Positions 1 to 6,175 of a DNA stretch of 6,175 nt are shown here, in pieces. A model generated the notes under the pieces. It saw only the letters and a program-made list of their open reading frames with translations. It was not told where the DNA came from and searched no databases. Position 1 is the first letter of the stretch; each line of letters opens with the position of its first letter. The stretch comes from Chromatiales bacterium (lineage in GTDB: Bacteria > Pseudomonadota > Gammaproteobacteria > Chromatiales > Chromatiaceae): contig JAHEIA010000090.1 of the NCBI GenBank assembly GCA_024639625.1, positions 1 to 6,175 on the forward strand, in the 5' to 3' direction. Position numbers and translations under genes: made by a program.

Positions 1-31
1 GGCTGCCCAGAGTGTGGGCGTTTGATTGCGC

Positions 32-60
32 TATATGGGGCTAGGGCCCAGAGCCGCAAC
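32..60 (-). promoter_or_regulatory. Possible sigma-32 (heat-shock) promoter pointing out of the left edge
   Basis: On the minus strand CCCCATATA (40-32) matches the sigma-32 -10 consensus CCCCATNTA exactly. Fourteen bases upstream lies GTTGCG (60-55), which matches only TTG of the CTTGAA -35 consensus. Transcription would begin near position 25 and leave the window, so a further stress gene may follow on the left. The -10 match is good, the -35 is poor. Confidence 0.3.
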
Positions 61-160
61 ACCGGGATCGGCCGAATCGATAGATGGATCGACCCACCGA
101 AAGCCTCGAATGCTCTCAAAAGGGACATGCCTATAGCAGCCACCTAGGTTGGTGATCGTA

Positions 161-190
161 TCCGGTTGCGCCGAGCATGCCGCAACCGGA
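161..190 (-). terminator. Strong 10-bp hairpin after cbpM
   Basis: Perfect 10-bp inverted repeat TCCGGTTGCG (161-170) and CGCAACCGGA (181-190) around a 10-base loop, starting 38 bases past the cbpM stop. It is the strongest simple hairpin in the window and sits where the operon terminator should be, but the next minus-strand bases (TACGATCACCAACC) lack a U-tract. Confidence 0.5.
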
Positions 191-228
191 GGGACCGATC
201 AATTCCGGCTTCGGGACATGACGGCCAG

Positions 229-546
229 CTAAGTTTCGAATCGACGCAGCCGGGCGCGCAGTCTTTCGTTCTCCTCGAGTAGCTCCAGAGCCAGTGCCGC
301 GCCGGCAATATTGACGCCCAAATCTTGTTCCAATCGTCGAGCGCAGCGGACGCGACGCACACTGATCCCGCGGAAACGCCAACTCGCTGGATCGCGGCCA
401 AGGGGTTCGACCACGCCTTCGTCGACCAGATCGAGGATCCGTTCCGCCGGGAGTTGGCAGGCACGGCAGAGTTCGGCCAGCGTAAACTCCACCTCCTCTT
501 CCAGGACCTGACCGGACAACAGCGATAACAATTGATTATTCCTCAC
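229..546 (-). CDS. cbpM: CbpM, modulator of CbpA
   Basis: A 105-residue MerR-like small protein; E. coli CbpM (101 residues) binds the J domain of CbpA specifically, blocking both its co-chaperone and its DNA-binding activity. The helix-turn-helix-like segment is about 21-52 (FTLAELCRACQLPAERILDL then VDEGVVEPLG), followed by a WRF segment (56-58) and RRVRCARRLEQDLGVNI, and ends in a charged leucine-rich helix (LALELLEENERLRARLRRF). It starts with GTG at 546, three bases past the cbpA stop, so translation is probably coupled; GGGGGTG in the end of cbpA could serve as the ribosome site. No ATG start is available in this frame near the right place. The assignment rests on the length, the motif pattern and the fixed cbpA-cbpM order. 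Confidence 0.92.
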   Translation of the reverse strand: MRNNQLLSLLSGQVLEEEVEFTLAELCRACQLPAERILDLVDEGVVEPLGRDPASWRFRGISVRRVRCARRLEQDLGVNIAGAALALELLEENERLRARLRRFET

Positions 547-549
547 GGG

Positions 550-1497
550 TCACACCCCCAGGCTCACGCGCGGATTGAACTTGAGCGCCTTTTCGAACGT
601 TGCGTACGCGGCTTTCGCTGCCTCGCTATTTGCGGCCGGCAACGCGATCTGCAACACGACATACAGGTCGCCCGGATCCCGAGCGGGTATGCCGCGGCCT
701 TTCAAACGAAGCTTGCGACCGCCCGCGGAGTTCGCCGGAATCTTTAGGTCCACAGTCCCTGCAGGGGTCGGCACCTGGACTGTCGCGCCGAGCGCGGCTT
801 CCCAGGGTGCAATGGGGAGATCGAGAAAGACGTCCTTGCCTTCCACGTGATAGAAGCGATGCGGGCGAAACTCGACTTCCAGATACAGATCCCCTGCGCC
901 ACCCTTGCCGACCCCGGCGCCGCCCTGTTTGGCGAGGCGGATATGCTGCCCCTGGCGCACACCTTTGGGGATGCGCACATTGAGTGTCCGTTCCTTCAAT
1001 TGTGGCCTACCCTCCGGGCCCAGTTCCGTCTGCTTCAAGGTGAGACCTCGGGTCGCCCCCTGATAGGCGTCTTCGAGGTCGATCAGGACCTTGGCATAGG
1101 TGTCCTCCCCGCGAACATCAAACTGGCGGCGAGCCTGACGCGTGTAAGCGCCGCCAATGCCACCGCGCCCGAAGAGACTCTCGAAGAAATCACTGAATTG
1201 CTCGGCATTGGTGAATCCACCGCTGTGAAATTCGAAGCCCTGGTCCCAATCCGGTGGCGGCCGAAATTCCTGGCCCGCCTTCCAGTTGGCGCCGAGCTGA
1301 TCATAGGCGGCGCGCTTTTCCGGGTCCTTGAGAACCTCGAAGGCCTCGCCGACCTCCTTGAATCGAGCCTCCGCGTCCGCCTCCTTGCTGACATCCGGAT
1401 GGTACTTGCGCGCCAGCTTGCGATAGGCGCGTTTGATCTCATCCTGGCTGGCGTCGCGCTTGACGCCCATGATCTTGTAGTAGTCTTTGAATTCCAT
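550..1497 (-). CDS. cbpA: CbpA, DnaJ-like (class B Hsp40) co-chaperone
   Basis: A 315-residue J-domain protein (E. coli CbpA is 306) that stimulates the ATPase of DnaK and delivers substrates to it; the E. coli protein also binds curved DNA. Residues 5-70 form the J domain, with the essential His33-Pro-Asp35 in [11 protein letters not shown] and the helix IV stretch [13 protein letters not shown] Gly/Phe-rich region follows (about 85-118, [23 protein letters not shown]). There is no CxxCxGxG zinc finger, which separates it from DnaJ. Two beta-sandwich substrate-binding domains follow (about 130-210 and 215-290), with [16 protein letters not shown] and [20 protein letters not shown] as their signature turns. 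The ATG at 1497 has AGGAA seven bases upstream. cbpM starts three bases after the stop. Possession of the whole fold and the HPD motif makes it very likely functional. Confidence 0.95.
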   Translation of the reverse strand: MEFKDYYKIMGVKRDASQDEIKRAYRKLARKYHPDVSKEADAEARFKEVGEAFEVLKDPEKRAAYDQLGANWKAGQEFRPPPDWDQGFEFHSGGFTNAEQFSDFFESLFGRGGIGGAYTRQARRQFDVRGEDTYAKVLIDLEDAYQGATRGLTLKQTELGPEGRPQLKERTLNVRIPKGVRQGQHIRLAKQGGAGVGKGGAGDLYLEVEFRPHRFYHVEGKDVFLDLPIAPWEAALGATVQVPTPAGTVDLKIPANSAGGRKLRLKGRGIPARDPGDLYVVLQIALPAANSEAAKAAYATFEKALKFNPRVSLGV

Positions 1498-1559
1498 TAG
1501 TTCCTAGTCTTTCTATGTGATCGACCTTGCCCCGCTCGCATCGGCTTTGTTCGCTTGTA

Positions 1560-1588
1560 ACTAAACTCGCCTTTCGACATCCAATCAA
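1560..1588 (-). promoter_or_regulatory. Sigma-70-like promoter for cbpA-cbpM
   Basis: On the minus strand TTGATT (1588-1583) and TTTAGT (1565-1560) are 17 bases apart; each matches four of six bases of the -35 (TTGACA) and -10 (TATAAT) consensus. Transcription would begin near 1553, leaving a leader of about 55 bases before the cbpA start at 1497. No good sigma-32-type CCCCAT box was seen in this gap. The spacing is ideal but the boxes are only moderate. Confidence 0.4.
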
Positions 1589-1615
1589 GCGACACTTTCC
1601 AGCAATTTCTTCCCG

Positions 1616-1637
1616 GGGGCGGCCGGTCCGCCGCCCC
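1616..1637 (-). terminator. GC-rich hairpin after the degP-like gene
   Basis: Perfect 8-bp inverted repeat GGGGCGGC (1616-1623) and GCCGCCCC (1630-1637) with a 6-base loop, starting 33 bases past the protease stop. On the minus strand the following bases are CCGGGAAGAAATT, without a U-tract, so intrinsic termination would be weak. The separate promoter candidate just downstream suggests that transcription units are divided here. Confidence 0.4.
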
Positions 1638-1670
1638 GCCTTGCATTGTGTTTTGCCTCTCCTCCAGGCG

Positions 1671-3146
<1,476 letters not shown>

Positions 3147-3168
3147 CGTCCTCTCCTATACCGTTACG

Positions 3169-3678
3169 CTACTGCACATCGACCGTGATGGTCCTGCGCC
3201 GCCGCGAGCCGGTCTTTGGCAACTCAACTCTGAGTACACCGTTCTTGTACCTGGCCCGAGCCTTATCGGTCTCCACGGCCTCGGGCAGTGGAATGGCGCG
3301 CTCAAATCGTCCGTAGGCGCATTCAGTCACGTGGTAATGACCCTCCGTTCGCTCGCGCTCGACCTGCTTTTCGCCGCGTACGACCAGGTAGTCATCAAGA
3401 ATCTCAAGGTCAAAGTCGGCTTTTTCCAGACCCGGCGCCTCGAGACGCACCACAATGTTATCGGTGTCATCGAACACCTCGGCGGCCAGCACGCCCCAGC
3501 CCGCGCTGCGCGCGGCAATCTGCTGCCCTGCTTGCTTACCGTCCGCCGCCTTGGTGCCCATTCCTGGAGTAAACCGGGTAATAGCGCCCGCGGCGCGCCG
3601 GTACAGACGCTGCCATCCATCGACCAAGGAACCCCATGCCTCGTGTAGGCCATCTCGCAATTGATGTAGTGTGGACAT
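3169..3678 (-). CDS. hsp20: Small heat-shock protein, Hsp20/alpha-crystallin family
   Basis: A 169-residue cytoplasmic holdase that binds unfolding proteins without ATP and keeps them refoldable. Residues 1-60 are the variable N-terminal arm, with an aromatic, amphipathic start (MSTLHQLRDGLHEAWGSLVD). The alpha-crystallin domain spans about 61-156, including VVRLEAPGLEKADFDLEI, LVVRGEK and the family signature YKNGVLRVELPK (144-155), which corresponds to the A-x-x-x-N-G-V-L motif. The C-terminal extension has the I-x-V motif (Ile164-Thr-Val166) that docks neighbouring dimers. The start at 3678 is chosen because AGGAGA lies just upstream at the right distance; the frame is open for 20 more codons up to 3738, but that would run through the intercistronic hairpin. 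The gene sits 90 bases after yfdX and 22 bases before the degP-like gene, so co-transcription with the protease is very likely. This is one of the sHsp classes carried by tLST islands. Confidence 0.92.
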   Translation of the reverse strand: MSTLHQLRDGLHEAWGSLVDGWQRLYRRAAGAITRFTPGMGTKAADGKQAGQQIAARSAGWGVLAAEVFDDTDNIVVRLEAPGLEKADFDLEILDDYLVVRGEKQVERERTEGHYHVTECAYGRFERAIPLPEAVETDKARARYKNGVLRVELPKTGSRRRRTITVDVQ

Positions 3679-3723
3679 GGCTCTTCTCCTCGCAAAAACA
3701 ATACTGCAGATTGCTTTTCCAGT

Positions 3724-3752
3724 TCGCGGGCCGATCAAGGCCAGGCCCGCGA
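3724..3752 (-). other. Hairpin between yfdX and hsp20
   Basis: Perfect 9-bp inverted repeat TCGCGGGCC (3724-3732) and GGCCCGCGA (3744-3752) with an 11-base loop, starting 16 bases past the yfdX stop. No U-tract follows on the minus strand (ACTGGAAAAGCAATC comes next), so it is more likely an intercistronic stem that alters mRNA stability or the yfdX:hsp20 ratio, or a weak attenuator, than a full terminator. Confidence 0.45.
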
Positions 3753-3768
3753 GTCTTCCTGCGTCGGC

Positions 3769-4680
3769 TCAGATCAGATTGGCGAGTTGCTTCTTGATCT
3801 TTTCGAACCAACCCTTTCCGCCCTTACCCCCGGCAGTCTTCTCCTCGATCTGATCGAGCTGCTCATACATGGGTTCGTACCAAGCCTTTGTGCCATAGCC
3901 CAGCAATTCGGCTAACTTCAACTGATTCCGCGCCTCGGCTAGCATGACCTCCAGGGTCTCATTGTCCTGTGCGGTGCGCTCCTCGTTCTCCGCCAGGGCC
4001 TCGGCGTTTTTCAGCAGCTGCTCAGCACGGATTTGGGGCAACGGGATCACGTCGTCAGTCGTGACTACCAGCGTGCTGAGCGCCGCCCGAAGCCCCGCCT
4101 TGGCCTCGTCGATCTCGCCTTCGTCGATCAAGGGAGTTATGGCCTTGATCGCTTCCGGGTAGCTACCCAGAGGGATACTTGTGGTGCGGAACACGATTTC
4201 GCTAGCCAGGTTCGCCACCAGCGGCCGGGCCTTCTGCACCTGACCGTCCTCAAGGTAATCCTCGGCCTCATCGATCATCGCCTTGACGGTATCGAGGCTC
4301 GCCAACAGGTCGTAGGTCACCACCTCGACGTCAACCGGCGCCAGGGCCAGCGTGGGGTCCCGTGCCAGAATCAGTTCCAGCTTGCCGGTTGCTCTTTCCA
4401 GGGCCGCCAACGCCTCATCGATCTTTTGCTCCTCGAGCGCTCGCAACGCCTCTTGCGTCTCGGTCAACGCGGCTGAGGCCTCGGCGAGGATCCTCTGCCG
4501 CTTTTTTGCTGTCTTGTCAGTTGCCTGCTGATCCACTTCCGCTTGTACCGACTCGGTAGCAGCCGATTGCGCCTGCGGTTCCGCCGGCAGCGCTGAGTCT
4601 TCAGGGAAAGCCGGAACCGATGCCATCAGTCCCAGGCCCAACAGAGCCAGGCGGAGGGATTTCCTGGTTAATGTCTTCAT
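3769..4680 (-). CDS. yfdX: YfdX-family periplasmic stress protein
   Basis: A 303-residue exported protein of the YfdX family, found repeatedly in heat-resistance and stress-tolerance islands; a periplasmic chaperone-like role has been proposed for the family, but the biochemical activity is not settled. Residues 1-24 form a signal peptide: basic start (MKTLTRKSLR), hydrophobic core LALLGLGLMA, and a likely cut after SVPA. Residues 27-60 are a low-complexity Ala/Gln/Glu linker; the rest is helical and charged, with LEEQKIDEALAAL near 82-94, GQVQKARPL near 146-154 and GEIDEAKAGL near 188-197 looking like three copies of one helix unit. The C-terminus ends in GGKGGKGWFEKIKKQLANLI, a Gly/Lys hinge before an amphipathic helix. 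The ATG at 4680 has a strong ribosome site, AGGAGAG, seven bases upstream. hsp20 follows after 90 bases. Enterobacterial tLST carries two yfdX copies; only one is seen here. Family call is firm, molecular function is not. Confidence 0.85.
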   Translation of the reverse strand: MKTLTRKSLRLALLGLGLMASVPAFPEDSALPAEPQAQSAATESVQAEVDQQATDKTAKKRQRILAEASAALTETQEALRALEEQKIDEALAALERATGKLELILARDPTLALAPVDVEVVTYDLLASLDTVKAMIDEAEDYLEDGQVQKARPLVANLASEIVFRTTSIPLGSYPEAIKAITPLIDEGEIDEAKAGLRAALSTLVVTTDDVIPLPQIRAEQLLKNAEALAENEERTAQDNETLEVMLAEARNQLKLAELLGYGTKAWYEPMYEQLDQIEEKTAGGKGGKGWFEKIKKQLANLI

Positions 4681-5099
4681 CGTTCTACTCTCCTGTTAGT
4701 GTTTACAGATGCTGTTCTAGCACCACGGATAAAGAGCCTGTCGTCGTTCTTCCCACCGACTCGGGTAGACCCACCAACTTGCACGGTACCGGCCCCGAGC
4801 CCTGCGGAACGAGCTGGTAATGACAAGCGCGGTACTCCTTCGCTTCCTCGAGACGCCGACCTTGACGCCTGCCCAGCGCCTATTTCCAATTCGCGAACCT
4901 TTGGCTGCCCATGGATTCTCGCCAGCCCCCGGGCAGCCGCCGCGGCGACTACCTCCGGGAAAGATTCGCCCCGCTTATTCGGGTCAAGCAGATAACATCC
5001 CTGATCGGTGCTGATGGTTTGTTTGCGGATGCGGACTGCCATAAGTCGGTCTGGCCAATTTGCCCATGATCGAGTCACTCAGGAACAAGCCAGAACCAT

Positions 5100-5130
5100 G
5101 CCATACGTAATTTTTGCTAAAAAACAGCAA
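5100..5130 (-). promoter_or_regulatory. AT-rich island, weak promoter candidate towards yfdX
   Basis: Amid GC-rich sequence the bases around 5101-5130 are strongly AT-rich. On the minus strand TTGCTG (5130-5125) could serve as a -35 element with TATGGC (5105-5100) as a poor -10, but the 19-base spacing is long. The short inverted repeat TTGCT/AGCAA (5114-5118 and 5126-5130) overlaps it. Such composition is often seen at promoters, but the boxes themselves are weak and no start site can be fixed. If used, it would give yfdX a leader of about 400 bases. Confidence 0.2.
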
Positions 5131-5165
5131 GATACGAACACTGTTTACACGATGCTTGCGATATT

Positions 5166-5217
5166 GCGGCCAGTATGGCCGCTGTCGACAAGAGGGTTCC
5201 CGGCCAAACTGGCCGGG
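5166..5217. repeat. Two tandem hairpins with the same CGGCCA-N3-TGGCCG core
   Basis: The first inverted repeat has perfect 7-bp arms GCGGCCA (5166-5172) and TGGCCGC (5176-5182) with a 3-base loop; the second has perfect 8-bp arms CCCGGCCA (5199-5206) and TGGCCGGG (5210-5217) with a 3-base loop. The centres are 34 bases apart. Both share the core CGGCCA-N3-TGGCCG. Neither is followed by a T-run on either strand, so a pair of operator-like sites or transcript hairpins is as likely as termination. Confidence 0.5.
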
Positions 5218-5439
5218 TATCACGGGTGAGTACGACAGGGCTCTTGGCGCAACGCAAGGAAGCGCTAGGCACCAGGAAACGTACTTGAGCCCACAGGAAT
5301 CCCGTTGCCCGCGATCAGGGCAAACAGCAGGCTCTCCAAGCGGACCTGCTGCTGGGCGCACGGTAGCAATGGCTGATGGGGCTAGCGAGGGCACACCGAG
5401 GGGACCAGAAAGGGGGCATGGAGGTCATGGTCATCAAAG

Positions 5440-5499
5440 GCCTCGGCGGGTTAGCGTGAGCGACGTCTGCTCACGATCTGGATAAACACCCGCCAAGGC
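5440..5499. repeat. Nested inverted repeat of 60 bases between antiporter and yfdX
   Basis: Two concentric inverted repeats share one centre. The outer arms are GCCTCGGCGGGT (5440-5451) and ACCCGCCAAGGC (5488-5499), complementary at 11 of 12 positions. The inner arms are CGTGAGC (5455-5461) and GCTCACG (5469-5475), perfect, around a 7-base loop that itself contains the palindrome GACGTC. The unpaired stretches between inner and outer arms are 3 bases on the left and 12 on the right. In the direction of the minus-strand genes it is followed only by TTTGATGACC, a poor U-tract. It may be a long transcript hairpin, a terminator or a protein-binding site; the sequence does not decide. Confidence 0.5.
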
Positions 5500-5554
5500 G
5501 AACGGCACCGGCAGAGCGAGTGGGGTCTTGCTTTGTTTATTGTTCACCCAGGTT

Positions 5555-5577
5555 GCGGTTGCTTCCCCGTCAACCGC
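5555..5577 (-). terminator. Hairpin just after the antiporter gene, possible terminator
   Basis: Perfect 7-bp inverted repeat GCGGTTG (5555-5561) and CAACCGC (5571-5577) with a 9-base loop, starting 11 bases past the antiporter stop codon in the direction of transcription. The position is right for a terminator, but the bases after it on the minus strand (AACCTGGGTGAACAAT) contain no U-tract. It may therefore only protect the 3' end of the message or work with Rho. Confidence 0.35.
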
Positions 5578-5587
5578 TAAGCCAGAA

Positions 5588-6175
5588 TCACTGCCCTTCC
5601 ACCAGAACCGCCGTAGCGCGTTCAAGCGACTCGCAGCTACCCCTGAGCAGCAACACGTCACCCGCCCGCAAACGGGTGTCCAAAAGTCGGCCAGGCACCC
5701 GTATCGCACCTCGGCGCACATCCACCAACTCAACACCGATCTCCTCGAGGCGCAGTTCCTGAAGTGTGCGACCTGCCACGAAATGTCTCTCGGCGACGAT
5801 GATCGAGCGGATCTGTTCCGAATAGTCCATCGCCTGGCCCGCCGCCTTCACCCCGGCGGTATCATGGAAGAACACCCTCAGCGGCGCGTAGTCATCGGCG
5901 CGTATCGAGTTCAAACGCGATTCGACCTTGGACGGAGGCACCTCCAGCATGACCAGCAACTGGCCGGCGAAGGCCAAGCTAGTCTCCAGGTTTTCGGGAA
6001 AGACCGTGGCACCGGCTTCGATCAGCGCATCCTCGTCACGACCGTGGGTGCTGCGCACGAGCACGGGGAGGTCCATGCCAATACCACGGACATGACTGAC
6101 AATGCGCTCAGCCAACGTACCATCGTCAACGGTAATCGCCAGCGCCTGCGCTCTCTCGATGCCCGCGGCGCGCAG
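5588..6175 (-). CDS. Kef-type monovalent cation/proton antiporter, C-terminal RCK (TrkA) part, partial at right edge
   Basis: Only the last 195 codons are in the window; the frame stays open to the right edge, so the start and the membrane domain lie outside. An internal TTG at 6115 could be mistaken for a start, but the reading frame upstream of it continues as family-like sequence (ending ITVDDGTLAERIV), so it is internal. The visible part contains the end of a TrkA-N (RCK) nucleotide-binding domain, with the typical stretch VLVRSTHGRDEDALIEAGA followed by a region ending in FAGQLL, then a linker, then a TrkA-C domain (about the last 80 residues: GRTLQELRLEEIGVELV and the later GDVLLLRG). 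In this family the RCK part sits in the cytoplasm and gates a CPA2-type K+/H+ or Na+/H+ antiporter. TrkA alone would look similar, but the position beside yfdX, hsp20 and degP matches the kefB/kefC-like gene of stress-tolerance islands. Family assignment is solid; the exact ion is inference. Confidence 0.85.
   Translation of the reverse strand: MRAAGIERAQALAITVDDGTLAERIVSHVRGIGMDLPVLVRSTHGRDEDALIEAGATVFPENLETSLAFAGQLLVMLEVPPSKVESRLNSIRADDYAPLRVFFHDTAGVKAAGQAMDYSEQIRSIIVAERHFVAGRTLQELRLEEIGVELVDVRRGAIRVPGRLLDTRLRAGDVLLLRGSCESLERATAVLVEGQ

Larger units (their letters stand above)
4681..5587. other. Long region without a confident gene, upstream of yfdX
   Basis: This 907-base stretch separates the antiporter from yfdX and has no open frame with a recognisable family. 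It holds the hairpins listed separately, an AT-rich island at about 5101-5165 and weak coding traces. On the minus strand one frame is open from 5078 to 4677 (GTG start; a later ATG at 5042 gives a product beginning MAVRIRKQTIS) and ends in an ATGA overlap with the yfdX start, but its last third reads through the yfdX ribosome site and is low-complexity Ser/Gly/Arg. A second minus frame, open from 4879 to a TAA at 4703, reads LEEAKEYRACHYQLVPQG and looks more protein-like. Together they may be a frameshifted small gene. On the plus strand a 43-codon ORF (5098-5229, starting MPYVIFAKKQ) lacks a well-placed ribosome site and spans the tandem hairpins. None is called as a gene. Confidence 0.5.

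Noticed and set aside
847..1500. Long plus-strand ORF of 217 codons opposite cbpA
   Set aside because: It is the antisense shadow of cbpA, whose minus-strand frame has a complete J domain and substrate-binding domains.
3679..3738. Twenty-codon N-terminal extension of Hsp20
   Set aside because: The extension overlaps the intercistronic hairpin and has no ribosome site, whereas the ATG at 3678 has AGGAGA at a good distance.
4700..5156. Near-identical words TGTTTACAGATGCT (4700-4713) and TGTTTACACGATGCT (5142-5156) on the plus strand
   Set aside because: They differ by a one-base insertion, and a match of this length is expected about once by chance in a window of this size when gaps are allowed.
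5098..5229. Plus-strand 43-codon ORF starting MPYVIFAKKQ
   Set aside because: It lacks a well-spaced ribosome site, lies opposite to all genes, has no recognised family and is overlapped by the tandem hairpins.
5440..5499. Nested inverted repeat as an integron attC site
   Set aside because: The arms lack the RYYYAAC and GTTRRRY core boxes at the ends, and no cassette-like arrangement or integrase is visible.

Overview
The window is a GC-rich proteobacterial segment in which every convincing gene lies on the minus strand. Read in the direction of transcription (right to left) it carries: the C-terminal part of a Kef-type cation/proton antiporter (cut by the right edge), a roughly 900-base stretch without a confident gene, a YfdX-family periplasmic protein, an Hsp20 small heat-shock protein, a Do-family (DegP/DegQ/MucD) periplasmic serine protease, a CbpA-type DnaJ co-chaperone and its small partner CbpM. 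The GC-rich codon use, the AGGAG-type ribosome sites and the CbpA-CbpM pair fit a gammaproteobacterium; the species cannot be named from this sequence.

Layout: 5588-6175 is the antiporter tail; 4681-5587 is intergenic with several strong inverted repeats, an AT-rich island and weak traces of coding in two frames; 3769-4680 is yfdX; 3169-3678 is hsp20; 1671-3146 is the degP-like protease; 550-1497 is cbpA; 229-546 is cbpM; 1-228 holds a 10-bp perfect hairpin and a possible heat-shock-type promoter pointing out of the left edge.

The set of Kef antiporter, YfdX, Hsp20 and DegP is the signature content of the transmissible locus of stress tolerance (tLST, also called locus of heat resistance, LHR) known from Enterobacteriaceae and Pseudomonas. 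Here the set is compact: ClpK/ClpG, FtsH, HdeD, thioredoxin and PsiE are not within the window, there is one YfdX instead of two, and a CbpA-CbpM pair follows the protease. Functionally the genes cover both sides of the inner membrane: Hsp20 and CbpA hold or refold unfolding proteins in the cytoplasm, DegP and probably YfdX deal with damaged proteins in the periplasm, and the antiporter handles ion and pH balance. hsp20 and degP are 22 bases apart and clearly co-transcribed; cbpA and cbpM are 3 bases apart; cbpA has a plausible promoter of its own.

A repeated feature is that most gene ends are followed by a GC-rich hairpin that lacks a U-tract, so classical intrinsic termination is not well supported, and transcript processing or stabilisation, or Rho-dependent termination, is possible.
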